Shown: one piece after another, positions 49,600 to 59,856 of the stretch | Numbering within the stretch: the stretch's first letter is position 1 | Layout of the letters: every line of letters starts with the position of its first letter | DNA from: Globodera rostochiensis | Taxonomy: Eukaryota; Nematoda; Chromadorea; Rhabditida; Heteroderidae | NCBI GenBank assembly: GCA_018350325.1 | Contig: JAEVLN010000006.1 | Coordinates: 2,866,693-2,930,692 of the forward strand | Reading direction: 5' to 3' | Length of the DNA: 64,000 nt | Made by a program: the position numbers and the translations under genes | The notes under the pieces: model-generated | What the model saw: the letters and a program-made list of their open reading frames with translations, nothing else | What the model was told of the DNA's origin: nothing | The model's database searches: none

Positions 49600-49905
49600 A
49601 AGAGGATGTTGTTGGCAAATTGATGAAGAAATCAAAAACATTTCCAAATCAACACACAATCAATTAAAATTTCTTGGCATCTCATAACGGGTCCGGGATT
49701 ATTCAAAAAAAATTTAAAATCTATTTGATTATTTTGGCATTTTAGCTAACTCAAAGCCAGCAGACAAAAAGGCAAAGAAAGGTTTTGAAATCGGCTACCG
49801 GTCTGAATCCCCACACGATTTCTGATTCAGTCCCGTACTGAAGCTAATATTAAGAGGCGGCTACCCCTACAAAGGGTAAAGCAGCTAAAGGTACGGTTTG
49901 ATCAA
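49600..49905 (+). pseudogene. Lys-rich gene debris: promoter, intron 1 and two exon pieces, R1
   Basis: GATGAAGAAATCAAAAAC and CAATTAAAAT match the DNA upstream of the intact gene (about 60740-60790). They are joined straight to its intron 1 start (ACGGGTCCGGGATTATTCAA), so the signal-peptide exon is deleted. Then follow an exon piece reading SKPADKKAKK (after TTTTAG at 49744) and one reading AATPTKGKAAK (about 49860-49893), with intron flanks like those of exon 2 in the 60 kb gene. The same block is present in every L and R unit. Confidence 0.6.
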
Positions 49906-50687
49906 AACATTAAAATAGTAAATTTTTGAAAATTATGTGCTAATGTTTTTTGGTCTCGGTAAAATCCGGAGCCTGGTAAATTGTACTAAACTCCTCAGCA
50001 GTTTGCGCGAAAAATGTCCATATTATATGGACAAAGCTGAAATATTAAATATATTATCGGTAAAACAAAAATAAAATTGTTATTATGAAATGTATTACAA
50101 TAATAATCAATCACTTACTCGTTTGTCCGCTCCATCCGCCAACGCTTCTTACTACGAATTCGGTCGGGAATATATGACAAATATGGAAATTTAGAGGAAT
50201 GCCAAAAGTTCCACGTCATCTTAGCCCGCTGAAAGCAGCCCTTGTGATCAAAGTGCACATATTTATCGACCAATATTTCTGCTTCTCTGGCCATAAATGC
50301 AACGATTTATTTAATAAGATTCCATTAGCCCTGAAGGCAACGCTTCAATTCCCCCCCCCCCCCAAATTGGGAGGGTATGGCATAAAGAGGCGCTCAATGC
50401 CACGCAACCATTTTGCCTTATTTCTTTGTCAAAGTAAGGTAATGTATAATGTGAAATAATAAAATAAATGATGACAATGCCTTTCCATCTTTTCCTGGGG
50501 AACCTTTTTCACTATTTCCTCATGTTGGAAACTATTTTTGTTAATAGGGGAAAAATCATGCCAAAGCCAAAATTGGCTTCACGCAAAATGCCAAAAGAAT
50601 TCTCGCATCCCCTCCATTCTCTCTTCGTTTACAATGCTATTTCTTAAGCTTATACAAATTCGCATTCGAAGCTATCGATTGAAAGCC

Positions 50688-50697
50688 GTATAAAAGC
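50688..50697 (+). promoter_or_regulatory. TATA-type box GTATAAAAGC of the broken Lys-rich gene
   Basis: GTATAAAAGC lies 65 bp upstream of the ATG at 50762. ATGCCA motifs occur at about 50559 and 50587. ATGCCA is the dorsal-gland (DOG) box described for Globodera effectors, and the TATA-type sequence fits the STATAWAARS motif described for Bursaphelenchus effectors; both are recalled, not checked. Confidence 0.4.
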
Positions 50698-50761
50698 GGT
50701 GGGAAATGCAGCAGAAAAGCATCATTCAACCCAATTCTTTATTGCTATTAGGTAGCTCAAA

Positions 50762-50822
50762 ATGCGCATCATTTTTCTCTTGGCAATGGCTTGCTGAACA
50801 CGGCCTCCATTCTGGAAACAGG
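50762..50822 (+). pseudogene. Broken signal-peptide exon of the Lys-rich gene, R1
   Basis: ATG at 50762 opens a hydrophobic leader homologous to residues 1-20 of the intact gene at 60562. A TGA at 50795-50797 follows from a one-base shift, and the sequence beyond still resembles the intact exon in the shifted frame. The splice donor dinucleotide is also changed. Both lesions are shared by all units. Confidence 0.65.
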
Positions 50823-51149
50823 GCAGAAAAATTACTTGGAAATTTAATATGCATAATAGAGTTTTCGTGTGTGCTAGTCAACAAAAATTTCTCAAAAAAT
50901 TTTAACCTACATTTAGCTACTCTAACCAATAGGCATATGCTTAATTTGATTTACATCGATTTTTGTTTTTTATTTGAGATACATATATTGACCTTAATCT
51001 GGTTTATATTTATTTTTTAATATTAGAGAGGTAAATCCCCATTTTCTGAAATCACATGGGGCAGTGTCCATTTTGTTTTCTTTTACATTATTTCATTCTT
51101 CTCCAACCAATGGGCATGTGCTTAATTTGAATTACATTGATTTTTGATT

Positions 51150-51159
51150 GTATAAAAGC
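51150..51159 (+). promoter_or_regulatory. TATA-type box GTATAAAAGC of the small secreted gene
   Basis: Identical decamer to the one at 50688, here 101 bp upstream of the ATG at 51260. A TTTTACAG acceptor five bases before the ATG suggests a 5' UTR intron or spliced-leader addition. Confidence 0.45.
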
Positions 51160-51259
51160 ACACAAATATTGTTTCTTTAATTCAGTTTATAATCAATGCT
51201 GCAAGCTTTTCAAAGAATACTGTTTTGAATAATAATAATAATATTATTTTACAGATCAA

Positions 51260-51777
51260 ATGTTATTTTACCCGCTTTTTCTGCCCAACCTTCTCCTAAC
51301 TTTGCTTGGCATTGCCAGCGTTGCTGGCACCAGTCCCAGCAAGCAAAAACATGCGTCAGTCAGCACACACTCTATGGAAATAAGTGGAACAGCGCCTAAG
51401 CATAAGAATGTGCCGCGCATTATTCTAAATGGTCGGACCCTCGAAATACCTGAGGGTAGCAATCCGGTGCATGTGCTGAATAGCCATATGGTCAGAAATA
51501 TGGAATTTGCTTTTAACGAATTGCACCTACTATAACTGTTTTTTACAATTAACCTCACCATAATCAGGCGGCAATAAGAACTGCACAACTGGAAAAAAAT
51601 ACACAAAAAAATCGAGAAATCAAACCATCGGCAAGTGGAGGACGAGATGAAGCATTTGCAACTGCAGAGCGAGATGAAACATCGTCAACTACGCGACGAG
51701 ATGAAGCAACGGCAACTGCGCGACGTGCCCGTTCGCGACGTGCCAGAGCACAACATGGAGAAGACGGCGATGTTTAA
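51260..51777 (+). CDS. Small secreted protein gene, copy R1 (reference copy)
   Basis: ATG at 51260 follows TTTTACAG|ATCAA. Residues 1-23 are a clear signal peptide (MLFYPLFLPNLLLTLLGIAS). The mature part reads TSPSKQKHASVS, then APKHKNVPRIILNGRTLEIP and NPVHVLNSHM. Two outcomes are possible. Unspliced, the frame stops at 51535 (91 aa). If the 77-nt intron 51491-51567 is removed (ATG|GTCAGA, AATCAG|GCG, phase 0), it gains a Lys/Arg-rich second exon to 51777 (146 aa total) with repeated RDE blocks and an RRARSRRARAQ cluster like a nuclear signal. I do not recognise the family. Leader, small size and clustered copies suit a secreted effector, but that is inference. It is the only frame kept open in all six units with a leader and own TATA box. 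Confidence 0.6.
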
Positions 51778-51823
51778 ACCCTGCTTAAGGGCTCGCCAAG
51801 TAGCCTCGGTGCTTTGCGTGTGA
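51635..51823 (+). other. Alternative open frame over the second exon
   Basis: The same DNA that would be exon 2 of the secreted gene is also open in another frame, giving repeated EMKHRQLRDEMKQRQLRD-type blocks, because it consists of ~27 bp tandem repeats. This frame has no ATG with a leader and cannot be reached from exon 1 in phase, so I prefer the RDE frame. Confidence 0.4.
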
Positions 51824-54324
51824 ACTTGTGGGGGTTAGTAGGGTTTACAAAGTACTGTAAGGGTTTCCGGTCGGGATTCCCATTCTATTCACCTCTCAAC
51901 GAACTGCTAAACTTTCACCCCTTTTATTGATTACATTTATCCATTTCAACAATGTCCCCGCCCACTCATCCTGTTCCCCTCCTTTCCCCAAGCGATCAGT
52001 CTTCATCCCTCTGTTCTTTTTTCCCATCGGTCGTTAAGCAGGACGGAATAAACTCTATCTTCCAAGTTGGATCGGAGAAGTGGGGAGTCTATCACCAATG
52101 CCCAGGGCCCGGGCATCCTCCCCATCTTTCTCCTTCCTCCAATTCCAATTTCGAACCCTGTATCCCGAACTCGTACAATTTTGGAATATACAAAAATTTC
52201 CCAAAAATCAATTTGGCCTCAAAAACATTTAAAATACAACAAAAAGGCAAATAAACGAAGATTCGTGGGCTTTTTGAATCATTTTAAGCCAAAATTAATT
52301 TTAAAAAAATTTTGAATTAGTTCAAAATTGTTGGAATGCGAGTCCCCGGATTCAAAATTGATCAAAATGGAGGTATTTGGATGCCTGGACCCCAAAAACC
52401 GCAGGAAACATGTTTTGCGCGACTTTTATTTTACAAAAAATGGGTTGGGACAAGAGTTTTTAACAAAAATTAAATTGAAATTTTTGTCGTTTGGCAGAGG
52501 AAAATGAAAGCTCTATTATTTAGCTCACTAATTTTTTTTTTTAATTTTTGGTAAAATAAAAAACAAACCGAAGTAACCGCTAACCGGTAGGACCGCTTTA
52601 TTTTATGTATGGACATTATTTATTGGCCAATTCACTGTCATCATATATTTCCAAATTTCGGATAAAATTCTTTTTAGTGCCTATTAATTATATAAATGCC
52701 TTTTTTTAGAATTTTTTTAAAAACCAGCTCGAAAAATCACTTGTACAAATTATGAATTTAGGCATCCATTTTCATTTTGTCCTGGCATTGAATTAAATCT
52801 ACGACCTTCTTATTTAATTTTTATATTTTCTTAAAAAATTGCTTAAAAATGTAATGCATCTTAAGACTAAGTTTTTAAAATTTTCTTGCCGCCATACAGA
52901 AACTGATAAATCTGAAAATCAACAGAGCACATCCCTGTTGCCCATGTAGGAAGGAGGTGGTCGGTGACCATTGAATTCAATCTACGACCTTCTTACCTAT
53001 TTAATTTTTAATAGTAAAATAAGCTAAATAAAAGATTTAAAGAAATTATCTTCTAGTCAATTAACAATATTTAAGCACGTATTTATGCAATTTATTTTAA
53101 CCCAACGGTAAGCATAAATTGACAAAAAGAAAGATGCCTTAAAAAATATGGTTAATGAAAGAGGATGTTGTTGGCAAATTGATGAAGAAATCAAAAACAT
53201 TTCCAAATCAACACACAATCAATTAAAATTTCTTGGCATCTCATAACGGGTCCGGGATTATTCAAAAAAAATTTAAAATCTATTTGATTATTTTGGCATT
53301 TTAGCTAACTCAAAGCCAGCAGACAAAAAGGCAAAGAAAGGTTTTGAAATCGGCTACCGGTCTGAATCCCCACACGATTTCTGATTCAGTCCCGTACTGA
53401 AGCTAATATTAAGAGGCGGCTACCCCTACAAAGGGTAAAGCAGCTAAAGGTACGGTTTGATCAAAACATTAAAATAGTAAATTTTTGAAAATTATGTGCT
53501 AATGTTTTTTGGTCTCGGTAAAATCCGGAGCCTGGTAAATTGTACTAAACTCCTCAGCAGTTTGCGCGAAAAATGTCCATATTATATGGACAAAGCTGAA
53601 ATATTAAATATATTATCGGTAAAACAAAAATAAAATTGTTATTATGAAATGTATTACAATAATAATCAATCACTTACTCGTTTGTCCGCTCCATCCGCCA
53701 ACGCTTCTTACTACGAATTCGGTCGGGAATATATGACAAATATGGAAATTTAGAGGAATGCCAAAAGTTCCACGTCATCTTAGCCCGCTGAAAGCAGCCC
53801 TTGTGATCAAAGTGCACATATTTATCGACCAATATTTCTGCTTCTCTGGCCATAAATGCAACGATTTATTTAATAAGATTCCATTAGCCCTGAAGGCAAC
53901 GCTTCAATTTCCCCCCCCCCCCCCCCAAATTGGGAGGGTATGGCATAAAGAGGCGCTCAATGCCACGCAACCATTTTGCCTTATTTCTTTGTCAAAGTAA
54001 GGTAATGTATAATGTGAAATAATAAAATAAATGATGACAATGCCTTTCCATCTTTTCCTGGGGAACCTTTTTCACTATTTCCTCATGTTGGAAACTATTT
54101 TTGTTAATAGGGGAAAAATCATGCCAAAGCCAAAATTGGCTTCACGCAAAATGCCAAAAGAATTCTCGCATCCCCTCCATTCTCTCTTCGTTTACAATGC
54201 TATTTCTTAAGCTTATACAAATTCGCATTCGAAGCTATCGATTGAAAGCCGTATAAAAGCGGTGGGAAATGCAGCAGAAAAGCATCATTCAACCCAATTC
54301 TTTATTGCTATTAGGTAGCTCAAA

Positions 54325-54385
54325 ATGCGCATCATTTTTCTCTTGGCAATGGCTTGCTGAACACGGCCTCCATTCTGGAAACAGG
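54325..54385 (+). pseudogene. Broken signal-peptide exon of the Lys-rich gene, R2
   Basis: Identical to the R1 copy, with the same frameshift and TATA box. Confidence 0.6.
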
Positions 54386-54822
54386 GCAGAAAAATTACTT
54401 GGAAATTTAATATGCATAATAGAGTTTTCGTGTGTGCTAGTCAACAAAAATTTCTCAAAAAATTTTAACCTACATTTAGCTACTCTAACCAATAGGCATA
54501 TGCTTAATTTGATTTACATCGATTTTTGTTTTTTATTTGAGATACATATATTGACCTTAATCTGGTTTATATTTATTTTTTAATATTAGAGAGGTAAATC
54601 CCCATTTTCTGAAATCACATGGGGCAGTGTCCATTTTGTTTTCTTTTACATTATTTCATTCTTCTCCAACCAATGGGCATGTGCTTAATTTGAATTACAT
54701 TGATTTTTGATTGTATAAAAGCACACAAATATTGTTTCTTTAATTCAGTTTATAATCAATGCTGCAAGCTTTTCAAAGAATACTGTTTTGAATAATAATA
54801 ATAATATTATTTTACAGATCAA

Positions 54823-55340
54823 ATGTTATTTTACCCGCTTTTTCTGCCCAACCTTCTCCTAACTTTGCTTGGCATTGCCAGCGTTGCTGGCACCAGTCCC
54901 AGCAAGCAAAAACATGCGTCAGTCAGCACACACTCTATGGAAATAAGTGGAACAGCGCCTAAGCATAAGAATGTGCCGCGCATTATTCTAAATGGTCGGA
55001 CCCTCGAAATACCTGAGGGTAGCAATCCGGTGCATGTGCTGAATAGCCATATGGTCAGAAATATGGAATTTGCTTTTAACGAATTGCACCTACTATAACT
55101 GTTTTTTACAATTAACCTCACCATAATCAGGCGGCAATAAGAACTGCACAACTGGAAAAAAATACACAAAAAAATCGAGAAATCAAACCATCGGCAAGTG
55201 GAGGACGAGATGAAGCATTTGCAACTGCAGAGCGAGATGAAACATCGTCAACTACGCGACGAGATGAAGCAACGGCAACTGCGCGACGTGCCCGTTCGCG
55301 ACGTGCCAGAGCACAACATGGAGAAGACGGCGATGTTTAA
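54823..55340 (+). CDS. Small secreted protein gene, copy R2
   Basis: Identical to R1 in both exons and the promoter. See 51260-51777. Confidence 0.6.
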
Positions 55341-55878
55341 ACCCTGCTTAAGGGCTCGCCAAGTAGCCTCGGTGCTTTGCGTGTGAACTTGTGGGGGTTA
55401 GTAGGGTTTACAAAGTACTGTAAGGGTTTCCGGTCGGGATTCCCATTCTATTCACCTCTCAACGAACTGCTAAACTTTCACCCCTTTTATTGATTACATT
55501 TATCCATTTCAACAATGTCCCCGCCCACTCATCCTGTTCCCCTCCTTTCCCCAAGCGATCAGTCTTCATCCCTCTGTTCTTTTTTCCCATCGGTCGTTAA
55601 GCAGGACGGAATAAACTCTATCTTCCAAGTTGGATCGGAGAAGTGGGGAGTCTATCACCAATGCCCAGGGCCCGGGCATCCTCCCCATCTTTCTCCTTCC
55701 TCCAATTCCAATTTCGAACCCTGTATCCCGAACTCGTACAATTTTGGAATATACAAAAATTTCCCAAAAATCAATTTGGCCTCAAAAACATTTAAAATAC
55801 AACAAAAAGGCAAATAAACGAAGATTCGTGGGCTTTTTGAATCATTTTAAGCCAAAATTAATTTTAAAAAAATTTTGA

Positions 55879-57355
55879 ATTAGTTCAAAATTGTTGGAAT
55901 GCGAGTCCCCGGATTCAAAATTGATCAAAATGGAGGTATTTGGATGCCTGGACCCCAAAAACCGCAGGAAACATGTTTTGCGCGACTTTTATTTTACAAA
56001 AAATGGGTTGGGACAAGAGTTTTTAACAAAAATTAAATTGAAATTTTTGTCGTTTGGCAGAGGAAAATGAAAGCTCTATTATTTAGCTCACTAATTTTTT
56101 TTTTTAATTTTTGGTAAAATAAAAAACAAACCGAAGTAACCGCTAACCGGTAGGACCGCTTTATTTTATGTATGGACATTATTTATTGGCCAATTCACTG
56201 TCATCATATATTTCCAAATTTCGGATAAAATTCTTTTTAGTGCCTATTAATTATATAAATGCCTTTTTTTAGAATTTTTTTAAAAACCAGCTCGAAAAAT
56301 CACTTGTACAAATTATGAATTTAGGCATCCATTTTCATTTTGTCCTGGCATTGAATTAAATCTACGACCTTCTTATTTAATTTTTATATTTTCTTAAAAA
56401 ATTGCTTAAAAATGTAATGCATCTTAAGACTAAGTTTTTAAAATTTTCTTGCCGCCATACAGAAACTGATAAATCTGAAAATCAACAGAGCACATCCCTG
56501 TTGCCCATGTAGGAAGGAGGTGGTCGGTGACCATTGAATTCAATCTACGACCTTCTTACCTATTTAATTTTTAATAGTAAAATAAGCTAAATAAAAGATT
56601 TAAAGAAATTATCTTCTAGTCAATTAACAATATTTAAGCACGTATTTATGCAATTTATTTTAACCCAACGGTAAGCATAAATTGACAAAAAGAAAGATGC
56701 CTTAAAAAATATGGTTAATGAAAGAGGATGTTGTTGGCAAATTGATGAAGAAATCAAAAACATTTCCAAATCAACACACAATCAATTAAAATTTCTTGGC
56801 ATCTCATAACGGGTCCGGGATTATTCAAAAAAAATTTAAAATCTATTTGATTATTTTGGCATTTTAGCTAACTCAAAGCCAGCAGACAAAAAGGCAAAGA
56901 AAGGTTTTGAAATCGGCTACCGGTCTGAATCCCCACACGATTTCTGATTCAGTCCCGTACTGAAGCTAATATTAAGAGGCGGCTACCCCTACAAAGGGTA
57001 AAGCAGCTAAAGGTACGGTTTGATCAAAACATTAAAATAGTAAATTTTTGAAAATTATGTGCTAATGTTTTTTGGTCTCGGTAAAATCCGGAGCCTGGTA
57101 AATTGTACTAAACTCCTCAGCAGTTTGCGCGAAAAATGTCCATATTATATGGACAAAGCTGAAATATTAAATATATTATCGGTAAAACAAAAATAAAATT
57201 GTTATTATGAAATGTATTACAATAATAATCAATCACTTACTCGTTTGTCCGCTCCATCCGCCAACGCTTCGTTTTCCAGAATACCAACAATTAAATTTGC
57301 AAATGAATTATCATCACGCTTGGCATGTTCACCAAGCACTTCTTCAATTCTCGGT
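55879..57355 (+). repeat. Array unit R3 (partial)
   Basis: Starts like R1 and R2 but after CCGCCAACGCTTC continues with GTTTTCCAGAATACCAAC, the L-type version that retains the edge of the ~400 bp segment, and then leaves the array near 57355. It carries the Lys-rich debris but no complete secreted gene. Confidence 0.85.
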
Positions 57356-57413
57356 TTTGTGCCAAAACTATGGCCAAATTCGGCAAAGTCAAGCCGGTTT
57401 CGCTGAACACGAA

Positions 57414-57511
57414 TAAAGTGTTTCTAGGGGTATTCGGAGGCGTAGAATCCTAATCTGACCTTTTTGTTGAAGCTTTGTGCTTTTTTTGAATACCCCTAGA
57501 AACACTTTTTA
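57414..57511. mobile_element. Small fold-back element
   Basis: AAAGTGTTTCTAGGGGTATTC and GAATACCCCTAGAAACACTTT are inverted about 95 bp apart, right at the exit from the repeat array. Confidence 0.65.
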
Positions 57512-58200
57512 GTGACTGAAAAAAATGTATTTTTTCAAAAATCTTAGATTTTAAATCATAGATTAGATGATGTTTTATGACAATCTGATGTCATATTCGT
57601 GATCAGCGACCACGATAACCCCCCGAGTCCTTCTCAGAATTGCGTAAAACCCTTTAAACTCCTTTTTTGTGGACCAATGTTCTACAGTATTACCCAAAAG
57701 GTTCCCAAAATTGCTAGGCAATAACCGTACCGTGCCGAACATTAATAAATTGGTCCATTTTGATTTTGGCAAGAAATTATTTAAGGGTAGCGGGAAAAGA
57801 TTAAAAATTTTTTATGGGAGCGGGAGGAAGATTTTTGCCCGGACTCTTTTCTAATCGTTACAAAGCTTATTATAAAATTGCAAACAGCTCACAATTCCAA
57901 ATCTGCATCAGAACGGAAGCTTTTAAAACCTTGTTTCAATTCCTCATAAAATTTATAATGAAAATGTTGATTCGGAATGAATTCTAAAATTGAATTAAAA
58001 TGTATCTATTATTAAAAATATTTATTTGTTTACCATGCAAGCTTTTTGAAGCAATTCAAAAGCAAACTTCGATAATTCAAAACAAAAAATCAATTTTCTA
58101 TCAATTTCAGTAATTCCCAAATGGCTGCTTGCAATAAAATTGAAGCCATCAAACAATTTGTCAAGGAATTTTCCAAATTTTTTTCCAACACTTTTGACAA
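57512..58200. other. Arm-derived fragment with an insertion
   Basis: CAATAACCGTACCGTGCC (57720) and TCAATTCCTCATAAAATTT (57938) are contiguous in palindrome 1 (near 32400) but separated here by about 200 bp of new sequence. The match continues to TTTGTTTACCATG at about 58036. No gene is supported. Confidence 0.55.
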
Positions 58201-58207
58201 TATTTGA

Positions 58208-58604
58208 TCATATGGCATTTTGGCTAGCGATTTTGAGTTGATTTAAATCAACGCGTGTTTGTTCCCGTTCCTGCTCCCATTCCACAATTGGAACATCGGG
58301 AAACAATAATTCGCGCAATTTTTCGACAATATACGCCAATTCTGTCATCGAAATTTGCCTGTGATTTTTATGGCACCAATCAAGCAGTGCCAATGACACT
58401 AAAAAAGCGAAATGAAATTTTTGTATAAAAATATATACACAAATTTATCACCTCCTTCTCTAAGGAGGTCTCCTATCGAATCCGCCAATTTTTCCTTGAC
58501 AAAATCTGCCAAAATCGAATCATTTAAACCAATTTGCTCAATGCTAACAAGTTGATTTTGATTTTTTTGTTCATTTTTGTATTTTCCAAGCCATTCCTTG
58601 AGCT
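58208..58604 (-). CDS. Two 3' exons of an unrecognised minus-strand gene
   Basis: Exons 58452-about 58604 and 58208-58398 join in phase 1 (GGAG|GTGATA, TTTTTTAG|TG). They encode ELKEWLGKYKNEQ ... LVSIEQIGLNDSILADFVKE ... SLALLDWCHKNHRQISMTEL ... PDVPIVEWEQE and stop at TGA, with an overall amphipathic, helical look. I do not recognise the family. Upstream the frame is cut by a terminal-inverted-repeat element (58611-59008). Further coding-looking pieces lie at 59430-59700 on the same strand, so the gene may continue across that element as an intron insertion, or be broken by it. Confidence 0.45.
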
Positions 58605-58610
58605 CAGTGT

Positions 58611-59008
58611 TTTATGCCTAGATCACAAATCCGTACTCGGACTTTGCGAATCTCGAACCCCGAACCCGAATTCGAAGAATTTTCAATTGGGTTCGAACCC
58701 GCTTGAGTGTAAGCACTTATTTTTTTGGTTTCCCCTCTATCAAATAGGCATCCCCTCATTAATAATATTTTTAAAATAAATATTCTAATATTTTTTTAAC
58801 TAAAAATGCGCGCAAAAAAATAATAGATACAAGAATTTTCGAAATAATTCATCACATCTTCCTGAATTTTTGCTTCAATTTCTTAACAAATAGCATTAAA
58901 ATGTTCAAAAAATTCCCCGGCGGCGCCTGTCGGCACTGCCGGACATCCTCCGGAGTTCGAGATTCGCAAAATCCGAGTTCGGATTCGTAATCTACGCATG
59001 CTTTTACC
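58611..59008. mobile_element. TIR element interrupting the minus-strand gene
   Basis: TTATGCCTAGATCACAAATC...GACTTTGCGAATCTCGA on the left pairs with an imperfect inverted copy on the right (TCGAGATTCGCAAAATCCGA to CTACGCATGC), about 50 bp each. The interior has a GGCGGCGCCTGTCGGC motif that recurs near 61740 and 61865. Confidence 0.6.
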
Positions 59009-59034
59009 ATAGAAAACATCAATTTAAAAATTCG

Positions 59035-59165
59035 ACGAAATTTCACTCGACGAAATGTCGCGTCGACGAAGTGTCGTTTTTGGCTTCGTCGACGAAATGT
59101 CGTATTTTTGCTTAGTCGACGAAGTGTCGCGTCGACGAAATGTCAGTCGACGAAATGTCGGCACT
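59035..59165. repeat. GTCGACGAA tandem repeat
   Basis: About ten copies of GTCGACGAA(A/G)TGTCG with partial inversions; each unit is itself nearly palindromic (GTCGAC). Confidence 0.8.
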
Positions 59166-59254
59166 CCCATCATTTTCATGTAATGTAAATGAACAATTTT
59201 TCTTACATTTTTCTGATTTTTTTGAAAAATTTCATGTTTACAAATTTTTGGAAA

Positions 59255-59430
59255 TTGGAACCGGAACCGGTTCCGGAACCGGTTCCCGGAACCGGTTCCC
59301 GGAACCGCGAAAACCCGAAACCGGTTTGGAACCGGATCCGCGGAACCGTGAAAATTCGGAACCGCTTCGGAACCGGAACCGCGGAACCGCCAAAATCCAG
59401 AACCGGTTTGGAACCGGAACCGCGAAATGC
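59255..59430. repeat. GGAACCGG repeat
   Basis: Dense GGAACCGG and CCGGAACC units, self-complementary. Repetitive frames through it (Pro-Glu-Pro-Val and Gly-Ser types) are by-products and not genes. Confidence 0.8.
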
Positions 59431-59700
59431 TTTGGCTGACATTGTGGAGGGCTGCTGCTGATCATCAATTTCCATTGGGTCTATTTTGATATCGATTTGG
59501 CCAAAAAGTGTTTCCAACTCCGAACATTTCAATTTTCAAAATGAATTGCTTTAATTCTTTCTTCCAATTAAACTTCTCATCACTGCTCATTTTCATAAAA
59601 GCGCTTTTGTTCATTATGCATTTGATGTCAAAAATTCGTCCAATTTGTTCAGAAGCAGCGACATTTGGCTCAACGAAAAATTTGCTTCAACACCTTTAAA
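59431..59700 (-). CDS. Coding-looking pieces, probably upstream exons of the 58.2 kb gene
   Basis: On the minus strand an open stretch reads VEANFSLSQMSLLLNKLDEF and then stops. Another reads MNKSAFMKMSSDEKFNWKKE, and a third KCSELETLFGQIDIKIDPME followed by DDQQQPSTMSAKA. They overlap or adjoin in different frames, so splice sites between them or frameshifts are needed. Composition is exon-like. No family recognised. Confidence 0.3.
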
Positions 59701-59856
59701 AAGCCAACAAACAAACATTTAAATCGTTTTATTAATTTATACCTTCCGATAAAACTAACACTGGTTGGAATATAAGAAAATATAAAGCAAAATTCCAGTA
59801 GATGTTCATTTGAAAAATATAAAATCTGTTATTATAAATAAAAAAATAATTTTTTT

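Larger units (their letters stand above)
48784..52315 (+). repeat. Array unit R1 and spacer of palindrome 2
   Basis: The inverted symmetry breaks only between 48784 and 49962. That stretch is the beginning of a plus-orientation unit, starting GTCCCCGGATTCAAAATTG. From 49963 the unit mirrors L4. R units lack the ~290 and ~400 bp segments and have a period of about 3563 bp. Confidence 0.9.
52316..55878 (+). repeat. Array unit R2 (3563 bp)
   Basis: Virtually identical to R1; the only difference I noticed is the length of the poly-C run near 53910. Such identity means a very recent duplication, gene conversion, or an assembly duplicate. Confidence 0.9.

Noticed and set aside
50199..50459. 86-codon frame starting MPKVPRHLSPLKAALVIK in each array unit
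   Set aside because: Considered as the tail of a reverse transcriptase, but there is no other RT motif nearby and it crosses a variable poly-C run that changes frame between units.
52067..52315. 82- and 100-codon overlapping frames after the secreted gene in each unit
   Set aside because: Conserved only because the units are recent copies; two overlapping frames are equally open, no leader or domain, and they lie in the likely 3' flank.
16412..57355. Treating the whole palindromic region as an assembly error
   Set aside because: Kept as a caution only: the L units differ from each other by real substitutions and indels, so at least part of the array must exist; R1/R2 and the palindrome cores remain unproven.
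59189..59461. Repetitive Pro-Glu-Pro-Val and Gly-Ser-Gly frames
   Set aside because: All frames of the GGAACCGG repeat are open by construction.
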